The notes under the pieces are model-generated. The model searched no databases and was not told where the DNA came from. It was given only the letters and a program-made list of their open reading frames with translations. Made by a program: the position numbers and the translations under genes. DNA of 64,000 bases, taken from assembly GCF_027409185.1 (NCBI RefSeq), contig NC_084462.1, forward strand, positions 184,688,071 to 184,752,070, written 5' to 3'. Below, in pieces: positions 45,892 to 57,360 of this stretch; the stretch's first letter is position 1; each line of letters starts with the position of its first letter. Origin of the DNA: Cynocephalus volans (Eukaryota > Chordata > Mammalia > Dermoptera > Cynocephalidae).

Positions 45892-48800
45892 CTGCAGGGG
45901 ACAGTGCAGGGTGAGCAGGGCCAGGACCCCCAGACCAGACCACCCATCAGCCCACCGCCAAGAGCCGAGCTGCTGCCTGTAGCAGAACTGGACACACAGA
46001 GAAAGGCCTGGAGCCTAGTGAGTGGGAAATGTTGGCGACAACATAGGGACTGCATGTGGACAAAATTGGGACAGTGTGGCAACAGCATGGGGACAGTGTG
46101 GGGGACAGTATGGGGACAGTGTGGGGACAGTATGGGGGACCGCATGGGAAATGAGTAGGGGCATCATGGGTACAGTGTGCAGCGAGAGTGAGAACATTAC
46201 GGGGACTGTGTGTGGAAAGATTGGGGACAGTGTGTGGACAGTGTGGGGATACTGTGGGGACTTTGTTGGGGACAGCATGAGGACAGTGTGGGGACAGTGT
46301 GGGGGGAGAGTGAGGACAGTGTGGGGACAAAGGGAGACAAATGGGGACATTGGGGGGAACTCTATGAAGTACAGTGTGCAGACTGTGTGGAGACTGCGTG
46401 GGGACAGAGTGGGAGCGATGTTGGGGGCAGAGCGGGAGACAGCATAGGGCCAGCGTGGGGACAGCGTGGCCCACCTTGAAGACGGTGACAGTGGCGCTGT
46501 AGCACACGCTGAGCAGGAAGAGCGTGATGAAGATGGTGATGGTCGTCCACAGCCCGTCCAGCTCCCCGTCCTGGGCCTCGGCACAGCTCTCGTCGGGTTG
46601 CAGCGCTGGACAGGGAGGGGGTGGTCAGTGCTGTGTCCTCCCCCATGGGGCCTCTGGGGGGCGTGTCTCTCTGTGGCGGGGCAGGGGCATGGCGGGAGGC
46701 CCAGGAGGAAGGGCCCCGGCTGGGCTGGGCCACAGCACCCTGAGGTCAGCTGTCCTTGGCCGTCCCCGTTGGGCACCAACCTCAGCTCCCCCAACTCTTC
46801 CAGCTTGTGACCCTGGGATCTGCCAGACACCCCTGGCCATGGAAGGTGGCCTGGCCAGCCTTGAGGTCCACTCCCTCTCTCCACACCCTGGCCTTGCGGC
46901 TGGCAAGGGCAGCGTAAAGACTTCTGCCCCCCTGCAGGGCAGTGGCTCTGCAGTGGCCTCCCCCTGGTGACCTGGCACAGAGGGCAGAGCACGTCCTAGG
47001 ATGACCCTGGTACAAGGAAGGGCACTACTGGAAAAGGGGCCATGGTCAGGGCAGGGACAGTGCGGTGTCTCTGTGTGTGAGGGTCCGTGTGGGTGTGGGG
47101 ACTTGTGTGCGTTGGAGGGTGTGTAGGTGCGTCCTCGTAAGAGCGGGGCTGCGTGTGTCTGAGCTGGTAGCGTGTGGACCTGCTGTTGAGCGGCCACAGG
47201 GTGCTGAGGTGCATGTGGAGGTGTGGGGTAGACTAGCGTCCAGGACAGTGTCCATGTGACTGGGGCCTTGCTGTGCTGTGTCACCATGCAGTGTGCCCTG
47301 TGAGGCATCCCTGTGTGCTGGGCATGTGCACATGTGAGGTGTCCCCATGAGTGGGCAGTGTCCCCATGAATGGGCGGCCATGGCCCTGAGTCTGGGCAGA
47401 GCTGTTGTGCGGGGCAAAGCAGGGCCTGTCCTTACATCCATGGGCCAGGCATGCCTCCTGAGGGGACACAGAGTGACCCCGTGGACGGGGCACTGGGGGG
47501 CAAGGACAGGCTGGGACAGAAGTGGGAACTGAGTGCTGGTTTTCGTCAGGGGCTCCTAGGGGTTTCCTGCTGCCCGGCCCATCCTGCATGGCCTGGGCAC
47601 TGCACACTGGATCCGCCCCACGTGGGACCCGCTCTCCCTCCCTCATGACGACCACTCAGGCCGTAGCCTTGAAAAGAACCATGACAGTCTTGCAGGGTCC
47701 CAGGGCAGCGCTGGGTGCTTTATTTCCTTGCTGGGACGCCTGGAAGTATGTACAGGGGGAGTGGGTGGGTGGGCGCTGAGAGTCCTTGCAGGACCCCGAG
47801 AGCCTGCGGGGGAGCGAGGGGCTTGCCGGGCGCTGCGCTCATTTACCCGGATTGTGGGAGAGGGGCTTCTGCACATAGTGGTTGTGCAGGGCCTCGTGCA
47901 TGACAGAGCATGTGTAGACACTCCTACTCAGCCACGAGCTCTTGTCCACTGTGAGCTTGCTGTAGAGGAAGTAGGTGCCGTCGCTGTCCAGCACGGATGG
48001 GGTGGTCTTGTAGTTGTTCTGTGGCTTTCCTTCACTCTCCCACTCGACGAGGATTTCATCGGGGTAGAAGTTTTTGACCAGGCAGGTCAAGCTGACAGTT
48101 CTCTGGGTCATCTCCTCCCGGGGTGGGGCCATGACGTACACCTGTGGACTCCGGGCCTGCCCTGTGGGGACAGAGGTCAGCAAAGACAGTCACCCCCAGG
48201 GTGGAGGGATGGCCAAGCCAGTGTCTGCTGGTGTGGCTATGACAGCCCCATGAGCCCCGCCTGCCCCTCCAACCCCACCGGCCCCTCTGCTCCCACCTGC
48301 CCCACCGCTCCCACCTTTAGCTTTGGAGATGGTTCTCTCGACGGGGGCTGGGAGGGCTTTGTTCTGGACCTTGCACTTGAATTCCTTGCCCTTCAGCCAG
48401 TCCTGGTGCCGGATGGGCAGGACGCTGACCACGCGTATCGTGCTGTTGAACTGCTCCTCCCTGGAAGTCTGGGCCGTGTGCACCTGCTCACCGTCCATGT
48501 ACCAGCTGATCTGGACATCAGGGTCATCCTGGCTCACGTCCACCACCACGCATGTGACCTCAGGGGTGAGGGAGATCATGAGGGTGTCCTTGGGTTTTGG
48601 GGGAAAGATGAAGACCGAAGGTCCTCCCTGGTTATCAGAACCTGGTGTGGAGAGACCGAGGCAGGGTGGTCAGCACATGGTGGAGCCTGTCCTTGTGCTC
48701 AGATGCTGCTCTCAGACTCCCATCCCCCCTTGGGATTAAGGGGAGTCCTGGGCTGACTTACATTTGCACTTGGGACACGTGGTGCCGGAGTCAGGTTTGG

Positions 48801-49520
48801 AGGCACGGGGCTCTGCAGAGAGAGAAAATTGGGGCTTATTGAATTCTGGAAGGAGAGTAGAGTCCAGCTGAGGGAGGGAGAGTTTGGCCCTTGGATGGAC
48901 TTAAGGTGGGGCCAGGCTCATTTCAGAGCTGGCTCCCAGCCGTTCTGAGTCCAGTGCCCACCTCTGTGCGCAGAGGTAAGCACACAGGGGGCATCCATCC
49001 TGTGCCACCTTGTGCCTGGTGGAAACACAAAGAGGACCCTTTCCCTTAGCTGGAGAGATGGAGACAGAGACGTCTAGGTGGAGAAACAGACAGGAGCCTC
49101 CCTCACTGTCCTGGGCTGGGGTCACTGACCCCGGCCGGGTTGCCAAGATGAGGTATGTCCTGGCAGGAGGGCTGACCCCGAGCCTACCTTCTGGTGCATG
49201 ATCCTCCCTGTGGCCTGTCCTCTCACCAATCATCTTGTCCACCTTGGTGCTGCTGGCCGGGTGGGCTACATTGCAGGTGACTTTCTGGCTGGGCCAGGTG
49301 CTGGTGGGCACGGTCACCATGCTGCTGAGGGAGTAGAGCCCCGAGGACTGCAGGACAGACGGGAAGGTGTGCACACCGCTGGACAGGGCGCCTTGGTTCC
49401 AGGACACGGTCACTGGCTCAGGGAAATAGCCCTTCACCAGGCAGCCCAGAGTCACCGTGGAGCCCTCCGTGCTCTTGCAGCTGGGTGCCAGGGGGAAGAC
49501 TGAGGGGGCCTTGGTGCTGG
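45808..49520 (-). CDS. IGHG: Immunoglobulin gamma heavy-chain constant gene, upstream copy (secreted and membrane forms)
   Basis: Exons on the minus strand are CH1 49227-49520, hinge 48762-48812, CH2 48315-48641, CH3 47839-48161, M1 46475-46605 and M2 45808-45891. All have AG acceptors and GT donors, join in the standard phases and are free of stops. The secreted part is 331 codons, like human IgG1 (330). This is the conventional gene of the pair: separate hinge exon with CPKCK, FcRn residues I253, H310, H433, N434, H435 and Y436 present, and Fc glycan FNST. One codon is missing in CH2 next to the glycan loop. It lies 5' of the other IgG gene, so class switching reaches it first. It encodes secreted IgG and membrane IgG of the B-cell receptor. 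Confidence 0.95.
46020..46460. repeat. Minisatellite in the M1-M2 intron (TGGGGACAGTG units)
   Basis: Tandem units of about 11 bp with insertions; longer than the version in the downstream gene (12280-12550). The sharp length difference shows rapid turnover. Confidence 0.85.
46475..46605 (-). CDS. IGHG: IGHG upstream copy, M1 exon
   Basis: 131-bp exon after TCCAG, ending AAG|gtg. It encodes the acidic linker [17 protein letters not shown] and the transmembrane helix ending [10 protein letters not shown]. One residue (V for L near the end) differs from the downstream copy. Confidence 0.95.
46606..47718 (-). other. Intron between CH3 and M1, upstream copy
   Basis: Non-coding, homologous to 12691-14149 but shorter. 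No gene seen. Confidence 0.6.
47719..47724 (-). promoter_or_regulatory. Poly(A) signal of secreted IgG mRNA, upstream copy
   Basis: AATAAAGCACCCAGCGCTGCC on the minus strand, about 115 bp after the CH3 stop, the usual secreted site. Confidence 0.93.
47839..48161 (-). CDS. IGHG: IGHG upstream copy, CH3 domain with secreted tail
   Basis: 323-bp exon from CCACAG|GGCAGGCC to the TGA at 47841-47839. It has [31 protein letters not shown] and YTCSV, and ends [20 protein letters not shown]. The H433-N434-H435-Y436 set is the usual FcRn and protein A contact. The internal donor CCGG|GTAAATGA (47846-47845) is present for splicing to M1. It is close to typical placental IgG, unlike the CH3 of the downstream gene. 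Confidence 0.96.
48315..48641 (-). CDS. IGHG: IGHG upstream copy, CH2 domain
   Basis: 327-bp exon from CACACCAG|GTTCTG to GCTAAAG|gtggga. The lower hinge reads [11 protein letters not shown], so the human L234-L235 pair is [15 protein letters not shown] keeps I253 but has L255 for R. Glycan site FNST, HQDW, KCKV and ALPAP are kept. Compared with the downstream gene and human it lacks one codon in the loop before REEQFNST (TAQTS against TAQKTS). It is otherwise about 90% identical to the downstream CH2. Confidence 0.95.
48762..48812 (-). CDS. IGHG: IGHG upstream copy, hinge exon
   Basis: 51-bp exon between TCTCTGCAG and gtaagt. With the split codons it reads [18 protein letters not shown], the last cysteine being formed across the hinge-CH2 junction (T|GT). 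Three cysteines, two in a CPKC core, should give inter-heavy-chain disulfides. The 120-bp intron that follows is missing in the downstream gene. Confidence 0.93.
49227..49520 (-). CDS. IGHG: IGHG upstream copy, CH1 domain
   Basis: 294-bp exon from CTTGCAG|CCAGCACC to ATGATTG|gtgaga. It encodes [20 protein letters not shown], then [28 protein letters not shown] and [16 protein letters not shown]. The extra cysteine in APSC is one residue after its place in the downstream copy (APC) and is the likely light-chain partner. Confidence 0.96.
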
Positions 49521-51100
49521 CTGCAAGAGAGGAGGCCCCGTGTGAACAGGACATCAGACACAAGGGACAAAGCCCTGTAGACCACTTCGTTTTCAGCTCT
49601 CCAAGGGCCTGGTCCCTCTGCAGGGATCCAGTGCTGGGCTCCTGGGTGTCAGGTGCCCACCTGACTGGACCCACCTACCTCTCCTCAGCCCCCTCCCTGC
49701 CCAGGAGGCTCCAGGACAGGCCCCGTCCCCAATGTGCTTCAGGACGTCCACAGGCCAGCTGCTCAGCTGTGGCTCTCTGCTGCCCAGGGCCTGGTGTCCT
49801 GCAGCCTCAGACACTGGGCTCCTCAGCCCGGTCAGCACATGATTCTGCCTGGAGCCAGCACAGTCCTGGGCCTCCAGCCCCTTTCCCGGCTCGGCTCACC
49901 CGTGCCACCTCGGGCATGGCTTGCCTGGGCACACAGCCCCTCACCCCTGCTCCTGCCTCTGGTGGTTGCCCGGCCAGATGGTGGTCCCAGGTCTTGGCCA
50001 GCTTCTGGCTGATGCCCCAGTCCCTGGCCCTGTCTCCACAAGCTGGCCCTGCCCTGCCCTAGCTGGCACCTCCCCAGTAGGTGGGGCTCGGCCACTTTCT
50101 GGCCCTGCTCTGCTCCCTGCCCCTCTGCCCAGAGCTAGGTCACGGCTGCTCTCTGCCTCTGGGTCTCGAGTCTTCAGGAGGTGGCTCTGCGGGCAAGGAG
50201 CCCAGGCCCTGTCTCTAGTCAGGTCAGCATCACCCATCCCTGGACCCAGTACCACCGTCCCTGCCCTGAATCAGCCCACACTCCTCAGACTCCCCACCAA
50301 CCCTTGTACCTCTGCTCTCTGTGGGTCTCACGCACCCCATGCCAGCCCAGGATCCCACATCTGTGCTATGGCCCCGAGTTCCTGGCCGCAGTCCCTCCTG
50401 GGGTCTTCCTTGAATCCTTTCCTGTGATTCACCGAGAGCCCCTCCCTCCAGCAGCCCTGCCTTCCACCCTTCCTGCTCCTGGGCGGGCTGTGGCCTGTCC
50501 TGTCCTTCCTGGCTCCCACCCAGCTCCTGCTTGATCTTGAACCTTCCTCCTGGTGGGGACCCTGATGAGCTCGGCCCAGGCTCCCCAAACTCATAGCCCT
50601 TCCCCGCCGAGCACTGGTAGGAGTCTTGCTCCTGCCCTGCCCTTTCCTCTCCTGCATGGAGCCAGCACCCCCAAGCCTCAGGGAGGCCCCTTTCATTTCT
50701 CTGGTGCTGGCCTAGTGACACTAGGACCTTGGTGTGTGGGTCAGGTGCAGCCCCGACCTCCAAGGAAGCTAAGCCTGTACCTGCCAGACCTGTCCCCTTT
50801 GACCCCTGTCCCTACTTCTCATCTTTACGGCCCAGCCTGGCCTCCTGCTCTCCTGTGACCTGCATCCCAGGCTTGGGCAGCTTCTGCTCAGCCCTGATTG
50901 GGCCCCTCCGGGACCTGGGCACCTGTTCTCTGCAAGCACACCTGTCCGTGCAGGTGACCTCAGCCCCGAGCCCCTTCCCTATCCATCCCAGCACCTTGGA
51001 GCCGCTCACTGGGCTCAGCTCACACTGTCCCCCGTGCAAATGGAGGCTCACCTGAGCGCTCCTCAGACCTCAGCTGTCCCTGCTGCCTGCACCTGGTCGG
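49521..51100 (-). other. Intron between switch region and CH1, upstream copy
   Basis: Non-coding GC-rich sequence, highly similar to 15735-17330. Confidence 0.7.
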
Positions 51101-54100
51101 CTCACACCAGAGCCCAGGGCTCCCTGCAGCTCAGCACTCTGTCCCCTGAGCTTTTGGGCTGCTCCTGCCCCTCCTGCAGCTGCTCACCTGTGACTGCTCT
51201 GCCCCAGTGCCTTGAGTTCTTGGGGCTCTCCCTTTCCATCCGGGACTGTTACGTGAGGCTGCTCTGCCCTTGTCTCCTGAGCTAAAGTGGCTATCCATGC
51301 CCATCCTGCCCCTGCTCACCTGTGGCTGCTCTGCTCCTGTACCCTGAGCTCCCAGACATCCCCCTGCCCATCCTGCCCCTGTGCACATGTGGCCCATCTG
51401 TACCTTTTCTCCCTAGCTCCTGGAGGTCCCCGTAACTGTCCTGCCTCTGCTCACCTGTGACTTCTCTGTCCCTGTCCCCTGAGTTCCTGGGACTGCTTCT
51501 GCCTGTCCTGCCCCTGCTCAGTGCTGGCTGTTCAAGTCCTGTCCCCTGAACGCCTGAAGTTCCCCCTGCCTATCCTGCCCCTATACCTGTGGCTGCTCAG
51601 TTCCTGTCCCTGAGTTCCTGGAGCTGCCCTTGCCCATCCTGCCCCTGCTCATCTGTGGCTGCTGTGTCCCTGTCAACTGAGCTCTTGGAGCTCCCCCTGC
51701 ACATCCTGTTTGTGCTCACCTGTGGCTGCTCTGCTCTTGTCCCCTGAGCTCCTGCAGCTCCTCCTCCCCATCCTTCCCTTGCTCACCTGTGGCTGCTCTG
51801 CCCCTGTCCCCTGAGCTCCTGGGGCAACCCCTACCCACCCTGCCCCAGCTCAGTTGTGGCTGCTCAGCTCTTGTTCCCTGAGCACCCGGAGCTCCCACTG
51901 CCTGTTCTGCGCTTGCTCAGCTGTGACTGCTCTATCTCTGTCCCCTGAGCTCCTGGAGCTCTCCTTGCCGGTCCTGCCCCTGGTCACCTGTGGCTGCTCT
52001 GGTCCTGTCCCCTGAGCTCCTGGGGCAACCCCTACCCACCCTGCCCCAGCTCAGTTGTGGCTGCTCTGCTCTTGTCCCCTGAGCTCCTGCAGCTCCTCCT
52101 CCCCATCCTTCCCTTGCTCACCTGTGGCTGCTCTGCCCCTGTCCCCTGAGCTCCTGGGGCAACCCCTACCCACCCTGCCCCAGCTCAGTTGTGGCTGCTC
52201 TGCTCTTGTCCCCTGAGCTCCTGCAGCTCCTCCTCCCCATCCTTCCCTTGCTCACCTGTGGCTGCTCTGCCCCTGTCCCCTGAGCTCCTGGGGCAAGCCC
52301 TACCCACCCTGCCCCAGCTCAGTTGTGGCTGCTCAGCTCTTGTTCCCTGAGCGCCCGGAGCTCCCACTGCCTGTTCTGCGCTTGCTCAGCTGTGACTGCT
52401 CTGTCTCTGTCCCCTGAGCTCCTGGAGCTCTCCTTGCCGGTCCTGCCCCTGGTCACCTGTGGCTGCTCTGGTCCTGTCTCCTGAGCTCCTGGGGCAACCC
52501 CTACCCACCCTGCCCCAGCTCAGTTGTGGCTGCTCTGCTCTTGTCCCCTGAGCTCCTGCAGCTCCTCCTCCCCATCCTTCCTTTGCTCACCTGTGGCTGC
52601 TCTGCCCCTGTCCCCTGAGCTCCTGGGGCAACCCCTACCCACCCTGCCCCAGCTCAGTTGTGGCTGCTCAGCTCTTGTTCCCTGAGCGCCCAGAGCTCCC
52701 ACTGCCTGTTCTGCGCTTGCACAACTGTAACTGCTCTGTCTCTGTCTCCTGAGCTCCTGGAGCTCTCCTTGCCGGTCCTGCCCCTGGTCACCTGTGGCTG
52801 CTCTGGTCCTGTCCCCTGAGCTCCTGGAGCTCCCCTTACCCATCCTGCATGTGCTCACCTGTTTCTCCTCTGCTCCCCGAGCTCCTCCTGACTGGTCTAC
52901 CCCTGCTAACCTGTGGCTGCTCTGGTCCTGTCCCCTGAGCTCCTGGAGCTCCCCTTACCCATCCTGCATGTGCTCACCTGTTTCTCCTCTGCTCCCCGAG
53001 CTCCTCCTGACTGGTCTACCCCTGCTAACCTGTGGCTGCTCTGCCCCTGTCCCCTGAGCTCCTGCTGCAAGCCCTGCGCATCCTGCCCCTGCTCACCTAT
53101 GGCTGCTCTGCTCCTGTACCTTGAGATCTTGGAGCTCCCCATGCCTGTTCTGCCCCTGGTCACCTGTGGCTACTCTAGTTCTGTCCCTTGAGCTAGTGGT
53201 GATGCCTTTGCCTTTCCTGCCCCTGCTAAACTGTGTCTTCTCTGTCCCTGTCCCCTGACTTCCTTCAGCTGCATTTACCTGTCCTGTACCTGCTTCCCTG
53301 ATGCTGCTCGTGAGTGCCTGCCTGGACCCCCCACTGCCTGTCCTGCCTCCGCTCTTCTGTGGCTGCTCTGTCCCTGTCCCCTGAGCTCCCAGGCCTTCCC
53401 CTGTATGTCCTGCCCCTGCATACCTGTGGCTGCCCTGCCCCTGTACCCTGATCTTGGAGCTCCCCAAGTTCTGCTCCCGGTCATGTGTGGCTGCTCTGCC
53501 CCTGTCCCCTGAGCTCCTGAGGCTACCCCTGCCCATCCTGCCCCTGCTCAGTTGCAGCTACTCAGCTCCTGTTCCCTGAGTGCCTGGAGGTCCCACTGCC
53601 TGTTTTGCCCTTGCTCACCTGTGACTGCCCTGTCCCTGTGGAGCTCTCCTTGTTGGTCCTGACCCTGGTCAACTGTGGCTACTCTATTCCTGTTCCCTGA
53701 GCACCTGAAGCTCCCCTTGCCTGTCTTGTCTCTGCTCTTCTGTGGCTACTCTGTCTCTTTCCCCTGAGCTCACAGACCTTCCCCTGCATGTCTAGCCCCA
53801 GCTCACCTTTGGCTGTTCTGCTCCTGTACCCTGAGATCTTGGAGCTCCCCATGCCTGTCCTGTACCCCGGTCACCTGTGGCTGCTCTAGTCCTGTCCCCT
53901 GAGCTCCTGTAGCTCCCCTTGCATGTCCTGCCCCTGCCCACTTGTGGCTACTCTACCCTTGTCCCGTGAGCTACTGGGGATGCCTCTGCCTTTCCTGCCC
54001 TTGCTCACCTGTGGCTGCTCTACCCCTCTCTTCTTAGATCCTGGAGGTCCCCTTGTCCATCCTGCATATGCTCACCTGTTTCTCCCTTGCTCTTGTCCCC

Positions 54101-54655
54101 TGAGCTCCTGGAACTCCTCCTGTCCATCATGCCCCTACTCAGTTGTGGCTGCTCTGCTCGTATCCTTTGACCTCCTGGAGCTCTCCTGCTGGTCTTGTCC
54201 ATGGTCACATTTGGCTGCTCTAGTCCCGTCCCCTGAGCTCATGGAGCTCCCACTGCCCATCCTGTTCCTGCTCACTTGTGGCTGCTCAGTTCCTGAACCC
54301 TGACCTCCTGGGGCTTCACCTGGTCATCCTGCCCCTGCTCACCAGTGGCTATTCTGCTGCTGTCCCCTGAGCTCACAGAGCTCCTTCTGCCTCTCCTGCC
54401 CCTGAGCCGCTGTGGCTGCCCTGCCCATCCTGCCCCTGCTCGCCTGAGGCTGCTCTGTCCCTGTCCCCTGAGCTGTTGTGGCTGTCCTGCCCTTCCTGCC
54501 CTTGCTCACCTGAGGCTGCTCTGTCCTTGTCCCCTGAGCTGTTGTGGCTGTCCTGCCCTTCCTGCCCTTGCTCACCTGAGGCTGCTCTGTCCTTGTCCCC
54601 TGAGCCGCTGTGGCTGCCCTGCCCATCCTGCCCTTGCTCACCTGTGGCCTGTTTT
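51101..54655 (-). repeat. Switch region S-gamma of the upstream IGHG gene
   Basis: About 3.5 kb of diverged tandem units of about 67 bp, G-rich on the sense (minus) strand, with AGCT in most units (for example CAGGAGCTCAGGGGACAG). A higher-order repeat of seven units (469 bp) is visible: 51716-51898 recurs at 52185-52367, and again 335 bp (five units) on, from 52520. A 119-bp direct duplication sits at 52794-53031. Only the 5' end (about 54400-54650) has the 66-bp type that dominates the other gene. Position and motifs fit class-switch recombination. Confidence 0.92.
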
Positions 54656-56700
54656 GCGCATCAAGACTGGAAGTGCTCTCCGCTGTCTCCTGGTTCCGGC
54701 TCCCACTTTCTTGCATCTTCTCCTCTGTGTCTGGCCTCACTCACTGAGGTGGGGTTCATGGGGGACCCCTTGGCAATTGCGTCTTGGATGTCGTTGAGCT
54801 GCTCGTCGTGTGGTTGTGCTGTGTTAAAGCAGTTCAGGCTTCCTGGGGGTGGGCAGTTCAGTGTCCTTCACATGTGAGCTTTCCCACAGCCCAGCCCCCA
54901 GCAGAGTCAGAACGGGATTGAAACCAGGTCACGGCTTATTTCCTGAGGTTCCTTTTTCTTCTCGTATTTTCTGTGTCAGTGTATGTGGGGAAGTCCAGTA
55001 TGCTGAGGCTGCCTCATGTGGGTGGGTGCTTGGGGGTGGGGTTGGTGGGTCCTGGGACCCCCTGCACAGGTTGGGATGCTCGGCCACCATGAGCTGCTCT
55101 TCACTCTCTGCCTCCAATAGTCCCTGGGCCAGCCTGAGCCTGTTCCCAACTTGGCCTGCTCCACCCTGACGCCTCCTCCAGGGCTCAGGTCTCTGGGTAG
55201 CTGGGCCTCTCACCTAAGCCCTTTGGCTCCACCTAACCCAGTGGCTGCAGCGACAACAGGTGCCCAAGGTCAGGAGGACCCAGAGGTGGCAAAGAGAGGG
55301 AACCCTGGACAGGGACAGCCTTTTGGGCTGGCAGTCCTGAAGGAACCAGATGGGCCTCAGTTCTCGGGGCTGGGGGTTCAAGTTCTGTTCCTGGGGTCAA
55401 GGGGACATGCGACAGAGGGTGAACGTGGCAAAGCAGAGTGTGTGTGGCACAGGGCCATCAACCCTGCAGAGGGGAGAACCAGGGGCCCATTCAGAGCCAG
55501 GGCTGAGCAGGGGCTTTCGAGCCTGGGCTGCAGGTCAGGGGAGAGGAGGTGGTGGGGCAGGGCCCTGAGTCTGAAAAGAGGGGACCAGCTACAGAGAGGG
55601 GAGGCCAGGCAGCGGCGGGCTTAGCTTTTTCAGGAGTAGGGGCTGCACCCTGAATTGCACCAAGGTCCTAGGGTCGCTGGGCCAGCACCAGAGAGAGAAC
55701 AGGGGCCTCCGTGGGGCATGGCGGTGCTGGCTCCATGCAGAGGAGGGGTGGGTCAGGGGTGGAGCAAGACCCCTTCCTGCGCTGGGGGTGGAGGGGGGAG
55801 GTGGTAGGGAGAGCTTGGACTTAGTTCAGCAGGGCCCTCACTAGGAGAGCAGGTCTGGAGGGAGCAGGAGCTGGGCAGGTGGCCTGAAGGGCAGGTTAGA
55901 GGATGGCCTGGTGGAGGGAGGTGACAGGGGAGAAGGGGAGGAAGACAGACAGACCCCAAGGGCCCGAGGATGCGTCCTGGTGGAAGTGACCGCGATGGCA
56001 TCTTGGGGAGGTGGGTCTTGGTCCTGGGGTCCCTGGAGGGAGCAGTCTCAGGGCTGCAGGTTGGCCTGGAGCTCGTGTGGGGCAGTGGTCACGGTCATCT
56101 CGGGGCCTCTGGGTCCAAATCATGCTCCCCCCGGGAAACACACACTCCACCAGGACGTCCCCAGGCCCCTGTGTCCCTGCTGGTTCTGGAGCTGCCCAAG
56201 GCCTGAGCCCCAGCCTGGCCCTGACGGGGTGAATTTCCCAGAGAGAGCTGGATGCGCACACGTGGCTCCAGTGGGGTCCATCCCTGCAGCTGAGGCTCCG
56301 GCATCGTTCAGAACTGGCTGAGCTTCTTGTATCTACGTGTAGATTGATGTTTTCACCGCATTGGGAAAGTTTGGTCTTTGTTTCTTTAAAGACTTCATCC
56401 CCATTATGTCTTTTCTCCTCTCCTGGGATTTCAGTTTCACATATTTTGGAAGCTGCTCAGTGTCCTAGAGGACATTGAATCTCCCCCCTGCAATTCTCTC
56501 TCTGTTCTTTGGGTTGGATTCAGCGGATTTCTGTGGATATTTCTCTAAGTTCGCTGACCTTTCTCATGCCGTCTCCAACCTGCTGTTAAGCTCCTAAGTG
56601 ATTTTTATCCTTTGAGAATTGTACTTTTTAGTCCTGAATTTGTATTTAGTCCTTGTAAATATTTTTGATTTTTCTGTAGAGATTCCCATCTATTTACTCA
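54656..56700 (-). promoter_or_regulatory. Conserved region upstream of S-gamma, expected I-gamma promoter/exon
   Basis: Counterpart of 19601-21650 with very few differences. By position it should hold the germline-transcript promoter and I exon of the upstream gene. No sub-feature could be fixed by eye. Confidence 0.55.
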
Positions 56701-57360
56701 TTATGATCATTTAAAAAAATCTTTAATCATATTTAAAATAGTTTTTAAATTTATTTTTAAAGAGTTTGTTTATTTATTTATTGTTCTTTGATTATTTATT
56801 TGTAAAATTTTAGGCCAGAAAACCAGTCTCAATACATTAAAAAAGACCTAGAAAATGTGTTCTCTAACCACAGTAGCTGAAGTAAACTTAGAAAATTCAC
56901 AAATATGTGCAAATTAAAAACTTTCCTTAGTAAACAATGGATCAAAAGGAACATCACAGGGACATTAAAGAGGATGTTGAGATAAAGATCAAAGCCCAGC
57001 ACGTCAACGTCTGTAGGATGCAGGGCTCGCGCTGTGCTGAGGTGAACATCTGCACTTGTAAACACCTATATGAAAAATACAAATCCCAAGTCAGTAATGT
57101 AAACTTCTACCTTAAGAAAACAGAAAAAGAAGAGCGAAGTAAATCAAAACAATTATACGTAGGGAATAAGAAAGATCACAACAGAAATATATGAAATAAG
57201 GAATTGAAAAACAGTAGAGAAAATCAACAAAACCAAAAGCTGATTCTTTAAAAAGATCAACAAAATTTGCAAACCTTTGTGCAGAGTGACCAAGGATCAA
57301 AGTGAGACGACCGAAACTACTAAAATCAGAACTACAGCAGGGGCAGCGCTACATTGTCAT
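56701..57360 (+). mobile_element. L1 ORF2 fragment, plus strand (unit 2)
   Basis: Near-identical copy of 21660-22300. It predates the duplication or was homogenised with it. Confidence 0.7.
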
